Part shown: one piece after another, positions 45,148-57,967 of the stretch
Layout of the letters: every line of letters starts with the position of its first letter
How positions within the stretch are numbered: position 1 is the stretch's first letter
Source of the DNA: Eretmocerus hayati
Lineage: Eukaryota; Arthropoda; Insecta; Hymenoptera; Aphelinidae
Direction of reading: 5' to 3'
NCBI GenBank assembly: GCA_029851415.1
Contig: CM056744.1
Span: 9,617,268-9,681,267, forward strand
Length of the DNA stretch: 64,000 nucleotides
Notes under the pieces: model-generated
Databases searched by the model: none
What the model was told of the DNA's origin: nothing
What the model saw: only the letters and a program-made list of their open reading frames with translations
Position numbers and translations under genes: made by a program

Positions 45148-48100
45148 GACTATTGGTGTACGTACGAATGTATGTACAACCATGCAAATGTTGGAAGTAT
45201 GTACACCAAAAGGCGGGTGATTTAGGAGATCTTGTTGCAAATGAAATTTTTGTAATGCAGCCTGGAGGTAATGTTTGGGGGACTTGTATCATGGGTTCAT
45301 GTGTCGTGTATTGCATTTCTCAATTGATTTTCGTAAGTGCATCTTGCGATAGTACAGAGAAGGTTTTTTCAAGATATTGTGCTATTTCATTGAGGAGGAT
45401 TTCTTCCTGTGCTTGCATCAACCAGTAAGAGAAAGGCCCAGAAGAATTGAATCCAACGTGGTGTCCACAAATCTTGAGGACTTTAGTTTATTGGAACAGT
45501 TTTATGAAATGAACGTGAAGATCTTCATAAACTTCTCGGATAAACAACTCACTTCATAGTAAGTCGTTTGATACAAACTGTGATTAAATCATTGGAGTAT
45601 GCTAGGGATTGTGTGATTCCGCATCAGACTTATCTTAACTTGACCTCACGAGGTATTGACATTGTCTGCTAAATTTACTTGTCCCAAGTTGTTTCGGGAT
45701 ATTTCTGAAATTGTAAAAACAATCCTCTAATTCGTCCAAAATGAAATCTCAGTACTTTGAATGGTAGGGTCAGGGTCTACAATTTGCTCCAAACCACGAA
45801 AGATCAGACTTGCTAAAAGCTTCTACATAATAACCTGAACAACTTATTCCTTTATATCAAATACTAATATTCCATAAGGTTAAGAAATTCGGGCCAGATT
45901 CTTCTAGTTTGAGAAAAGTAGCATTCAAAAGAATGATTATCAAACTCTGGTAAAAATCATAGGTGACAGTGCATGTTCCCCAATCTGAAGACAGTGTCAG
46001 GTCTCGGAGCCAATTGTAAAGAAATCATGAAATCGATACCCAACACTCACATGGCCAAAAAAAGTATCCAGTAATTTGTGGAATGATGCAGAACAATGCA
46101 CTTACTTGATCAACCATTCGCATGTGACCTTGAGACTTCTGAAGATATGGCCTGTCTTCAAGTATTTACAAGTCAATCTACTTATTGATCCTCCAAAGAG
46201 ATGAGGTTTGACGGAACAATTTTATGCATTGTGAAGGTGTATTATTATGTATCCAGTGCCATTGATACTCTAGCAATAGCCTATATATGCACAAAAGAAT
46301 TTCCTCACTGGGAACCCAGCTCACCTTTCAAGATCCTTACATTATACATATACATCTATGGACCTTTGGAAAAACCTTTTTCCGTATGATTTACATGGCT
46401 ATTGGGACGCAATGAATAGAAATTTGGAAAGGTGAAACCTGACCGGGATTAAATTTCAGATTTCCGATACTTTACACTTGTTAACAAGTAAATCAAGACA
46501 TCAGATCTTGAAGAAGTTGTTATAGAGTCACAGGTAATATCTCCTTCTTCATCAATTCATCGCTTTCAAATCTCAAACTCTATGAATTTAAATACCAAAA
46601 TACGACAGACCAATCAATCATTCCAAATGACCCAAATACAAAAGCGAGCTATGTACTACCGAAAGAATTTAACCATACAGATTTACAAATGATCAAAACT
46701 GACCTTTTCTGTTCTATTGAAACACGAAATCTCTCATCCAGAATGCTGCTATAGTTGCTGAATCAAAATCTTTTATACCAAGGGTTGGTTTTTCGCATAT
46801 AAGTAGAGCGAAATTTCACACCTGGTAAAGGCGTCACCTTAAAGGGCGTGCTGCTAACTGGCCCATCTCCAATATATACCCTATATCTATAAAATACTCT
46901 TGTGCAAAGTACGATTTATGTATGTGGGCGTCATTGTAAGTATGTCGCTTGATGTCGTACATCTGCGCCCCGCTGACAAATTGGCGCTTTCCCCATATAA
47001 AAATATATCTATAGAAGTGTAAAACTTCTCCTTTCACGCATCAATGCCTCTGTATAAATTTCTACGTCTCAAGACGTGTGGGGTAACCATATGTGTTTTA
47101 TATATATATCTATACATTGGTATAATATTCAGGGGGTAAAATTTGGAGAATTGCCTCCAATGAGATTTATCAATCTTATACTATAGTATAGTAGAGGGCG
47201 CCAATGTATATAGGGAGACAGTTTGTATTTGTGAATTATTAATTTTTCATTCGGCACATCTTTTGCAAGACGAGGCTGTCGAAATTCTGAAAGATGTCAT
47301 ATAGATATGTTTTGAAACTGATGGGTTTGGGTTTGATGCGAGGATATTCTTATGTTGTAGATTATTGCGACGTGGAGTATTGTAGTATGTTTGGAGGGTT
47401 GAAGAAAAATTGATTTTCGAAGCGTATAGAATGTTGGGGCTATTCTTTTGATGCAAGAGAGACTAATGAGGTACGAATCAGAGACAGTTTTGATCTTTTG
47501 CCAAACTGATGTGACTCATATATTATTGCTTTTGTTGTAGACAATGCAGTGTATAGCATCTTTGTTTGATAAATTGTATGGACATGGACATGAAGAGAGA
47601 TTTGAGTTTGTGCATGTGTAACTCATATTGGAGACAAAGTTGACGGTTTCAAGTCCTTCATAAATTGGAATCAAACATTGGTTTAAAGCTAACGGTGACT
47701 TTCAGAGCGATGTCATTCTGATGTGAAGGACGCTCGGAAAACATAACTTTTCATTTTTAAAAAGAACAACCATTCCATTAGGGGTAACCCCCTGTGTTAT
47801 CTTAGATGTCAGGAAAATCCAAAATGGCTGAAAAGATTCAGCCATTTTGGATTTCAAGAGAAATTCTCTCATGAAAAATACACGAGACCAAGATGGCGAC
47901 GTTTCAGAGGATGTTTACTCCCAGTATCATCATTGGTTTTTCTAGGATTCTACAAAGTTTAACTGCTGAAATGATCTGGCAAACTGAAATTTTCCAAAAT
48001 AACTATCTTGACACATAAGAGTTGTCATCAAGAGACGCTTGGGTTCTGAGGGTTTCCCCAAACCAAGAAGATCATTTTGAAAAACTCCAGGTTGCCCAGG

Positions 48101-51100
48101 TCTTTTCAGAGTCTGGAAACCCTGTTCAATGAACATTCACAATAAAAGTTTGCCTGCCGTTACTGTGTTCAATAACTTTCAAGATATTTCATCTTCGGAA
48201 AGAATTTCAAAAAAACCATAAAAACACATCGGTGCTGGTTATCCACAAAGTTCATGTCTCATATCCTTACAGTGTGCAAAAGCCCTCGATGTCGATCTCT
48301 CAACAAAGAAACCCCATGCTTTGTAGAAACTATTATTCATGAGCTATACGATGACCGTATCATCCGGTATCAACCGAAGTCACGCAATCCGTTTTGAAGT
48401 TTACCTTGACCATACAAAAGGACTCCTTCAATCACTCATTATGACATTCCATTGTAAGTAGACTCATTTGAGTAGCCTAAGAAGGTATTTTTGTATTTTT
48501 TTGTTTTGGAACGTTTACCTAATTCTTCCTGATTGCACAAACTTGGCAAAACGGGAAGAAAGCCAATCGATGCAGAGTGTCTTATTTTGAAGAGTACTGT
48601 GTTTGATGAAGTATAGTAGTGATCCTAATATGTATACTGTACTCTTGACCTTTCTTATTGAGTATTACTTGAAAGATACTCTTTCACTTCAAGTAGTACG
48701 TGGGTGCGCAGTGTGTAAGTACGTATGTAAAAAGGTCTATTCAAATGAATAATGAGATTTTTGAATTAATAGTGTACAGTTAGGTTAGGACGCATCCTGA
48801 TTGAATCAAAAGAAAAAATTTGAAGTAGCTGTTATCCTAACCTAATTTTGGTTCCATATTAAAGAATTGAAGATTTTGCAAATTGACTCATCCCCAGTCA
48901 CGATACAGATGACTAAACTTGGACTGAAACCTTGACCCACTAAACGGCTTCTCTAACATACATGCACTCTTAGATTCTCTTAAAGTACCATTTCAAATCA
49001 CTAGCACCAAATGTCTTTCAGTTCGGTTCATCTCATTTACAGAGCATCAGTGACAAGACTTTAAAAGACACGACACATAACAACCTCCTATACACGTCAC
49101 AGTAGCGGCGAATCCAGACGTATAATCATCTAAAACTCTAAACGCCATTCTTCATCCTTTCTTTCTGTCTATTTCTCTAAACTCATCTCTTGTCATATTC
49201 CAAAAAAGAAACACAGATAAAAAGATCGAACAATACGGTCCATCACTCGTAACCCAACCAACTTACACCCCAAAAACCTATTACCTACTAATACGCCTGC
49301 GCATCACAAATCTCTTTACCCTTTTTTTTTTATAGGTTAGAATACCCCAACTCTCGATACTCTGCTTTCGCGTCTATCTCATTATCCAAGGCTGGTTGAA
49401 TGAGAAGAGCCCTCTAAAAATTTCAAAGAGCAAAGGATTCACCAAAGAAGCTACACAATAATAAGGAATATTTCTTATACTCTAGCAGACGGAAGAATAC
49501 ATATATGTATGTAGAGGGCGGGCCACGTGCCAAGAGTTTTGTATCTATTCTATATCTCTACACACCTTTGAAGAGAAACCCTCATCGCGTGCGTGCATCG
49601 TTTTATACATATATGTATGTATAATGGCACGACTCCTGCGATGCATTTTTTTTTCTTTCCTTTCAGCGGCGCTTTGTATTATGTACCATATAGCAGAAAA
49701 GAAGAGAGGGTCCGGCTTGACTGGCGATATACATATTATAAGTGTGGGCGACGCGCGACGTCTGCTTTTTTTTTGAAGGAGTATAGTAAAGAGGGGGTAA
49801 AGGTCGCGTGCTGTCTGCTACGACGACTCTGCATGAAGCTATTGTGTCTATTGTATCTATTGGATTTTGTATTTTTGTGATTCGTGTTTATATATAGGTA
49901 TACATATATGGAATATTATGTGGTTTTGGAAGATAGGAATCCGAGCAGAGCATTTGACTCCAAAGATTTTTTTTAAATTGATGGTAATATTATAGGTTAT
50001 ATAGGTTATATATATATATATATATATATATATAGATGTGGGTGTCGTGGGTAGTTGAAATGAAGGGAATAAGAGTCAATTGTAAAGGTTAGAATATACA
50101 TATACCCAGACAGACTTTTGATGAGTGATTGTTCGAAAAATGCTTCTGGGTGATCGATAAATTTACGCTTTAGTGGATGGAAAAAGACTTTTGTTACTTT
50201 GAGACGGAAATTTTGACACTCTACAGTGTGGTTTAAAAGGAAAATTCACGGGAGCCTAAGGTCTTTAATCGATGACATTTCACTAGTTCACGCAGTGTGG
50301 GGGAGTTTATAGGACTTTTAAAAATGAAGAATCATTCATCAGGGTCGAATATCTTTAGAGTCTCTTGCTGAGTGTTGAGATATTCTTTCTTTCGGTACAT
50401 ATACTTTGGTATAGTCTGAATTTCTGTAGGACTTTTGTCGATAGTACTATTCTGCATAAAAGCATATAATTTTTCAAGTACTTCCTGTATTGTAGTACAT
50501 CGTACGAAAGCCATTAGGGATGGAAATGTTACGTATACTTCACAATTAGTATTTCACATGAAATACTACAGAATCGTATGCAATGTCATGAAAAAATTGG
50601 AACATTTCATTCACTCGACTGTGATTTTGTGTCATGAAAAATTTTACTTTATGCTTTTGAATATAATCAGAGATCGCCTACTTCAATTGCAGATTTGAAA
50701 GTTTAAGAACTCATCGTTAATATTGTCATGCCTTTTATTTTATCAAATAAATTTGGCAAAATCAATTTTCGTGCACTAGTCAAACAATAAATTCTGTCCG
50801 AGCCATCATCTAGGTTTGTTTAGTCTAAGGTTCGTGCTGGGCTTCAGATTTCAATTATATATAATTAGGAGCTATAGGACTCATAGCAATCATCTACCGA
50901 TTTTGTGGATCAACGGTACGATTAACAATTTAGAACGAGTTCAAACGAGAGTTCAAAATATTGAGAACATTTTGCACACCAGATTTTCCCCCGCCGTAAC
51001 CCTTCACTTTTATTAGTTCGAGAATCAAGATCTATAGAACGTGAATTTGAGAACTAAAAATCTTTAGACGGCTCTGACCAAATTTATGTCCCGGCGAGTG

Positions 51101-51101
51101 T
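43800..51101. other. Non-coding stretch with microsatellites
   Basis: TA tracts lie at 44391, 45117 and 50008. CAGCATCAGCAGCAGG is near 44525. A fragment related to the 19013-19994 element is near 48600-48690. A minus-strand frame (50332-50514) and a plus-strand one ending at a GTAAGT donor (45377-45556) read plausibly, but nothing links them to other exons. Confidence 0.35.
47815..47854. repeat. Perfect 18-bp hairpin with 4-base loop
   Basis: AAATCCAAAATGGCTGAA pairs perfectly with the sequence at 47837-47854. The short loop and lack of wider pairing suggest the core of a decayed palindromic element rather than a microRNA. Confidence 0.7.
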
Positions 51102-51185
51102 ACACTCGGGAAAATGCGGTGAATCGCAGTCACTCGAAATTAACTCTCTCATTTGCAAACATTGGTTAGGGTACCATAATCTATA

Positions 51186-51965
51186 AGGGGTCGTTCACAA
51201 AAGAACTTCGCACCAGCTTTGGCGCATCACATGCATTTTACAGTGTAAAACTCCTCTAATCACCCTTGTTCAAACCGATTCTCTCATGTTAAATATGCAC
51301 CCCGAACACAGTCATCTACAGGACGATGCCAACGCATGGTGCGCACTTCAAGGACCTTGTTCTGAAAAAAATACGCGTTACCGGTTACGGTGATCACTGA
51401 TGAGTTTTGCAGAAAGCCGTTTTGCATAAGCGAATGGACGCTAGTTGTTGATGCAGAAGCGCCCCCTCGCTTATATATGTCGGTTTTCCACGGAACTAAT
51501 CAGTGATCACCGTACCCGCGTAATCAGCGTTAGCGCGTATCAACTTCGGAATAAAGTCCCCGGGGGGGGGGGAGAGGGGTGTTGCAAAATGTAAAACTTT
51601 CGGACCTGGGGAGGGGGGGGTAGTCTGATTCCCTGTGACGTCCTCAAAGAGTTAATTCAATTTTCCCCAACGTCCAATATTGTCCGCCGATCATGATATT
51701 TCGAATCACTTGGGAATATCTCAAATGAGACAAGTCATAAGTACCAGTTTGATGCAAGACCTTGATGCCGCTCCAAACCTTACGATCACCACATATCAAT
51801 TAAAACAAAACTCAAATCAAATTCTCGTCAAAGCGGGGGTAGGGGAATACAATTTGTGTCATCTTTTTAGAGGGGGTCGGGGTGTGTTTACTCATTTGTG
51901 ACATGATGTGGGAGACGTGAAGAAGGGGTCCAAAATCTTGCGGAAGTCTTTTGTGAACGGCCCCT
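51186..51965. mobile_element. 780-bp element with AGGGG(T/C)CGTTCACAAAAG ends
   Basis: The inverted ends run about 27 bp (AGGGGTCGTTCACAAAAGAA against AGGGGCCGTTCACAAAAGAC). It sits inside a CTCGGG-end element and contains a smaller palindromic element plus G-rich runs at about 51560 and 51606. No target duplication could be defined. The superfamily is undecided; hAT-like is a guess from the end sequence. Confidence 0.65.
51372..51522. mobile_element. About 150-bp palindromic element, innermost of three
   Basis: TACGGTGATCACTGATGAGT and its inverse (AATCAGTGATCACCGTA), with ACGCG at the outer edges, bound the piece. It lies within the 51186-51965 element. Confidence 0.55.
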
Positions 51966-52830
51966 AAGCCCGAGTGAGACATTAGATCTCGAAGAAGTGC
52001 AGTCTCACCTTCCTGGTGAATGTACATCTAATGAAGTTGCTATTCAAACTGACTTTAGCAAATTTTGCATTGCGATTACTATAACTGAAGTTATCTTGAC
52101 TTTGAAATATTTGAGCCAATAATACATAAGTCGATCCGGTACGACAAGTCCCTTATCAAAGTAGCGTATCACTCGTTTTGAAGTCGTAATTTCAAGTAAA
52201 TGAGATCTACATCGAAGCCGTTTCACCCAAATGGTGTTATTGCAACTTGCGGCAACAAACATAGCTCAAAAATGACCTCAAAAACAGCAAAATTGCGGCT
52301 ACCGATCACGTAGAATCTAAATTAAACCAGAATGCAAACTGCTCTCGTACCATCAACCTAGAAAATCTGCACCTTATCGCCAGCATATTTTTCTTATCTC
52401 CATCTTCAATTCGTAAGCCGCGAAAATTCAAAAAATACATCTGATGCATACAAGCATCTTATTAAATCCAATCCTAGAAGTCATAAAATGAAATCACACA
52501 AAAATGCCACTCACATACACTTTCCCATTCTTCTTTACTCATTTTTAAAACACAAAACCGCATCTTTTTTCACAGTAAGTGCGGGTCATACTGATGTGCA
52601 AGAAGAAACTAGAATATGTTTTACAGCATACCTGTCCGATGGTTCATATACTAAAGAAATTGCGACCGCGAGAAAGAAGAAGAGTATATAGAATAAGGAT
52701 GATATGCGAATCGAGACAAGACATAAAAAAGACAGGAGCAGTGAAAACGCACAGTGGCAGCTGCCTCATTCCTCTGAGCGTCTCGAATTTGCAATTCATT
52801 CGTGCGCGCGGTCTCCGAGAGTCCATAGCC

Positions 52831-52975
52831 CCCCCCCCCTCCCCCCGACACTTTATCTTCACGACACACACACACACACAAATTCTCTCTGAAAATAACT
52901 CCGGATGGATCTATGATACTCAAGATGCATCGATAGGTGATAAATGTGCGTGTGCGTGTGTGTGTGTGTGAGTGA
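52831..52975. repeat. C run and CA/GT microsatellites
   Basis: A C-rich run (about 52831-52847), a CA tract (about 52862-52880) and a GT tract (about 52945-52971) follow one another. AGGATC is repeated three times near 53030. Confidence 0.85.
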
Positions 52976-53559
52976 TGGAAGGTATACGTCATATATGCAT
53001 GGACATCATGATGATCGCGCAACACATGAGGATCAGGATCAGGATCAGGGAGGGTGACGAGTTCGACGAGCTGCTAAATGTATTACGCCCAATGACTGCG
53101 CGCACATCACATCACATCGCATATAAGTACATCAGCCTCGACAACAGCTGCAGCTGCAACTCTCGCTTTATATTCATACGAACGAAAGATTTTGCTGTAA
53201 TATGGCGCGCGCATATAAAGCGTAAAATACTTGATATAATAATAGAATTAAAAGTTAAAAGTGAGGATGCATACGATAGAAAGATTTGTATTAGGATTTT
53301 TAGGAGGAGATTTAAACGTGAATAAGAAATGAATGTTCTGCTATAATAGGGAATTAACACGATTTTGGTTAAGAATATATTTTGGAAATTTGCGATAGAA
53401 TAGACATGGTGAGAAAAGTTCGAAATGTTTCCAACGATTCAATGATTTTTAGACGGTCATTGAAGATTTGACAACTTGAATTGGCGCCAATGCTTTCGTA
53501 GAAATGGTGAACAATATTTGGCCAATAATTGGACAATTTGCAGTATAACTGGCTATAGA

Positions 53560-53694
53560 TCGACGCCTCCTATCAAGAAGAAGTTATCTCAAAATTCAAT
53601 TCTAGAATATGCTATCTGCCATATTAATAATTTACGAGATAGCATCTTCTAGAATTGACTTTTGAAACAGCATTTTCTTGATAGGAAGGGTCGA
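53560..53694. mobile_element. 135-bp palindrome sharing its end with the foldback element
   Basis: It starts TCGACGCCTCCTATCAAGAA and ends CTTGATAGGAAGGGTCGA. The inner arms pair AATTCTAGAA(T/G)ATGCTATCT with its inverse. The first 13 bases match the foldback end at 42888 except for one position. Confidence 0.7.
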
Positions 53695-54224
53695 GAAGAC
53701 AAAAAAAATGGTCACATTTCTACCGGGGTATGGCAGTAGCTGTAGAATCACGTGATTCGCCAACTATTTTGTAATAATCTTTCATTGACAATGTAATTCC
53801 GAAACGTGGAAGCTAATACTATCAAAATAACGGATACTCGGGCTTAAAAGAGCCCAAGTCCGGTTCAAAATTATCTTGTGGAAGAGTTCAAAATTAACTC
53901 TTAGATGCAATTCAATTCAAGAGTCTTCGAAAAATTTTGGAGGAATGTCATGTGGCCCGTGTGCAACCTCCGCCATATTGAACGTCACGAATCCAAACTT
54001 TCGGGAATTCCTCAGAATTCAATTCAAATTTTGTAGAGAAGAAGTTCCAAGATTCTGCCCAACTTATCTCTTTCAATCCAAACTTTTATCATACGACTAT
54101 TTGAAACTTTTGTGAGAGAAAAGTGAGTTCCCTAAGGCTAATAAACCGTAGAGCGTACAATGGATGAAAATTCCACGCTCATTAATTTCATATTATACGT
54201 CTGAATGATAGAGTTTTTAAGATA

Positions 54225-55063
54225 TAAGGTAAGTATACCCAACTTGCCTCTGTACCCAACTTGCCCCCATATGCCGATCTCAGGAATGGGCGCTCGTTGA
54301 CCTTCCCGCAATTTTTTTTTACGTTTGTTATGTTAAAATATGAGAAAACACGTAGTTTTTAACGACCCCGGATCATTTCTGCGTTCTCCAAAAAATATAT
54401 AGTGAGTTTTCCATTTTTCGTGTTTGCAGGGCTAAGAAATCACCGAGGAAATCGCGTTCACTAGAACCGGTGCCAATTTATTTTTATTCGACCAATCTTG
54501 ACGTACCTTAGCGCATTCGATTCCTCGTCTCAAGACCTTCAAAATCCGCTCTTCAGGGTTGCAGAACTCTGATTTGGAGCGATTTTATGTACAAAACACG
54601 AAGATGGTTTGAGAATCAAGAAGGCCGACATCGGAGTGTACCCAACATGCCCCCATATGGTTATCTCGGAAAGGCGTGCAGTACGACTTTTTTTACCACT
54701 CAGAACTTGTTTATCACGTTGAAATAAGTTGGATGTAGTATTTTGGACCGTCGGAAAGCTCCAAACGTGCGTGCACGGTGATCAAAACGGATCAAAGCGA
54801 TTTTATTCACTTCATCGCCGATTTACATTGTTTTAAATGATGGGGGCAAGTTGGGTACACACTTTTGTAAACTCTCAAAAATCACCTTTTGGGAGAATTC
54901 AAACAGTTCGGCTCCACTTCATCCAAATTGGACGTATCTTAGCTCACTTTGAAGGTCTTGAGACAAGCTTCAAAATGAGTTAAAGTACGTTGGAAAATAT
55001 TGAGATTAGCCAGAATTATTAAGAAAATGGCTTAATGGGGGCAAGTTGGGTACACTGACCTTA
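54225..55063 (+). mobile_element. TAAGGTAAGTG-end element, copy 3
   Basis: It runs from TAAGGTAAGTATACCCAACT to GGGTACACTGACCTTA, 839 bp. The left end has the ACTTGCC motif twice (ACTTGCCTCTGTACCCAACT). Its right part matches the start of copy 1 in reverse, which fixes the relative orientation. Confidence 0.85.
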
Positions 55064-55336
55064 TGTAAACTGTTGATGGAGGACTTTTTGATAGCGGGCT
55101 TGAGTTATGGAATATCTCTGTTCATTAAAGAGTGCAAGCATTTTTGATTTTTCAATAGTATTCGTAATTATAAAACCCAAATTTTGAAGGAAAGGTAATA
55201 ATGGTGATAAATTTTGGGGACTCGCATTTCTTGCAATTTCCAATAAATGCCTATTAGTGTTGATAGACACCAAAAGTTAAAATTTTCAACCTAAAGACGG
55301 GACCTCGAAACTGACCAACAGAGACTGTTGATTTCG

Positions 55337-55583
55337 GATCACCAATCCAGGCCAAATTTTTGCACAGTTCAGTGCTTCCTAGCCCTGGAGTATAAAAAAT
55401 CCAAAATATTTCTGTCTAATAGGCCGTCTGTCTACAAATACGGCCCATTTAGGAAAAGCATGTGTATGCTAAGGTGCTTGGTTATCTTCGATTCAATAAT
55501 ATTCTGGATGCTCCATATCTCAATCGGTACCAAAATGCAAAAAAATCTCGAAAAAAATGTTGGTGAAGGTTGGTCTTCCAAAA
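55337..55583. mobile_element. Degraded copy of the ACAAGGGG-end family
   Basis: GGATCACCAATCCAGGCCAA and the inverted half (GGTACCAAAATGC...TTGGTGAAGGTTGGTCTTCC) mirror the arms at 28678-29948. The terminal bases are lost. Confidence 0.5.
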
Positions 55584-56083
55584 GCAAAGTTTATTCCTTG
55601 TGAATTCGATCACTGGTACTACAATGTAGTCGAATACTAAATTTCATTGGAAACTTTGGATGCCCAATTCTTTCGCTTTATCAGAGATGAAGAATTTTAA
55701 TAAATCGAAAATGGTTTGTGTCTGATGATTCATCGAATTGACCAGTTACAGGTATTTCCAAAGTATTGATGAAATTATTTGTTGAATACAAACAAAATAT
55801 ACTCAACCAATATTATTTTTAAATCTAAAAATTCTACTATCTTTAATAATCTTGAACGTTCTACCAAGAGTTTCATTTGAGAAAAATTTATAAGGATAAC
55901 AATCGACTCCTCACGCATGCATGAATGAGACTGCGTATATCTCATTACACGTGGATGTCGTTCACATCAGTGATATATATTCAAAATAGAGCAAAACGAA
56001 AAAATTCTACTCATCGCAATTATGATGAAGGTATACACTCTTTAATTTTTCTGATTGCCGAGCTGATTGCGCATTAATTATAA

Positions 56084-57044
56084 TAAGGTAAGTGTACCCA
56101 ACTTGCCTCTGTACCCAACTTGCTCCCATATGCCGATCTCGAGGATGGGCACTCCTTGGCCTCCCGGCAATTTTTTTTTACGTTTGTTATGTTGAAATAT
56201 GAGAAAGTAAGTAGTTTGCATCGACCCCGAATCATTCTTGCGTTCTCCAGAAAATATAAAGTGAGTTTTCCATTTTTCGTGTTTGCACGGCTAAGAAAAC
56301 ACCGAGGGAATCGCCTTCAGTAAAATCGGTGCCAAATTCTTTGAGTTCAACCAATCTTAACGTACCTTAGCGCATTCGATTCCTTGTTCCAAGACCTTCA
56401 AAATCCATCTTCCAAAATTGCAAAATTTGAATATGGAGCTGTTTTATGTGCAAAATACGGAGACGACTTGTAAACGAGGATGCCAACATCGGAGTGTACC
56501 TAACATGCCCCCATACGTTTATCTCGAAAGGGCGTGCAGAACGACTTTTTTTACCACTCAGAACGTGTTTATCACGTCAAAATGGGTCAGAAATAGTGTT
56601 TGGAACCACCGAAAAGCTCCAAATGTGCGTGCACGGCGATAAAAACACTTTATCGCCGATTTCCATCATTTATTTCGGAAGAATTGAGACAGTTCGGCTC
56701 CAAATGATCCAAATTGGACGTAGTTTAGTGCATTTCAAAGGTCTTTAAGCAAGCTTCAAAATGAGTTGAAGCACGTTGAAAATCGTTGAAGTAAATCAAA
56801 GTTATTAAGAAAAAGGCTTAATGGGGGCAAGTTGGGTACACACTTTTGTAAGCTTTCAAAAATCACCTTTTGGGAGAATTAAAACAGTTTTGCTCCAGTT
56901 GGTTCAAATTGAACGTATCTTGACTTATTTTGAAGGTCTTAAGACAAGCTTTAAAATGAGCTAAGGTACGTTGGAAAATATGGAGATGGGCCAAAGTTAT
57001 TAAGAGAATGGCTTAATGGGGGCAAGTTGGGTACACTTACCTTA
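56084..57044 (+). mobile_element. TAAGGTAAGTG-end element, copy 4
   Basis: It runs from TAAGGTAAGTGTACCCAACT to GGGTACACTTACCTTA, 961 bp. It is nearly colinear with copy 2. The 100-codon frame at 56446-56748 parallels one in copy 2, with many replacements and no known domain. Confidence 0.85.
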
Positions 57045-57599
57045 CATAAAACCAGTTTTTCATGATGATATTATGTGCCGAAGAATAATTTGTGTACTCT
57101 TCATACATTATGCGTCAAAGCATCAAAAGCTATCAGAAAAATGAATGACATGCGCATATACATAATAGGATATGATGAAACTGAGATAAATTTACTTGTA
57201 CTACGCGAAAAAATGTCTATATGGACGATTCCGTGCAAAAAGTTAATTTTGATGTCCTGAGCTGCCATTTTCAAATGGTGTAAGATAGGTCCAATAAAAA
57301 AATTTGGTGCATTGAACACCAGTAGTTAGGACTTACGAGGATAGTTTTGAGTGGCGGTATTGGATGTTTTTCGTGCTCTAGAAATTAATTTATGCTCAAA
57401 AACGTGGATTTTTGCTTGTCCTTTTTTTAACGCCACCCCCTTCATGGTCATAATCTTGCTATGTAACGTAATATATTGCATTCTCGCGACACACCATTCG
57501 AAAGCTTATATTTGAAGGAGTAAATTCACGCACAAATGCAAGTCCCCGCCCGAGTTTATCGTGGTGTAACCAAGGCGAACATCTTGTCCTGGAAAACCA

Positions 57600-57967
57600 T
57601 GTCACATTCCATGGCAACCCTAAAACACCCTCCCGAGCTTTTCTGTGATATCGAACGCTTTTCTCCATTTGGGTTAGGGCAGAATTTCCCGATGTTTCGT
57701 AGCCGTTGATTTGAAATGATTCGGCTAGCAGAGCCAATGTATGCTCATTTTTTCTAAGGGACAAAAAATCTGTCACATTCCATGGCATATGAATTAGAGC
57801 GTGTCAATGACTCCAATGACTCAATTCTGCTTTTTTCTCATGTAGTTTGATGGTACTAAAGGGTATATATTCGGCCAAGTCGATCCGAGCTAATCCGAGT
57901 TCGTGAGATAAATTTAAAAGTCGAAATGTCACATTCCATGGCACACGAGAATGTCACATTCCATGGT
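57600..57967 (+). promoter_or_regulatory. Four copies of TGTCACATTCCATGG
   Basis: TGTCACATTCCATGGCA occurs at 57600, 57771 and 57927, and TGTCACATTCCATGGTA at 57952, all in the same direction, with unrelated sequence between them. ACATTCCA is the known core site of TEAD/Scalloped factors, and CCATGG is a palindrome next to it. Spaced identical sites in otherwise non-repetitive DNA suggest a regulatory element, but a decayed tandem repeat is possible. Confidence 0.35.

Larger units (their letters stand above)
51102..52024. mobile_element. CTCGGG-end element split by a younger insertion
   Basis: 51102-51185 (ACACTCGGGA...GGTTAGGGTACCATAATCTATA) and 51966-52024 (GAGTGAGACA...CAGTCTCACCTTCCTGG) correspond to the two halves of the intact relative at 16879-16992, in the same order. 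The element at 51186-51965 separates them. Confidence 0.65.

Noticed and set aside
50332..50514. 60-codon minus-strand frame beginning MAFVRCTTIQEVLEK
   Set aside because: Composition is protein-like, but no neighbouring exon, paralog or signal was found; too short to call.
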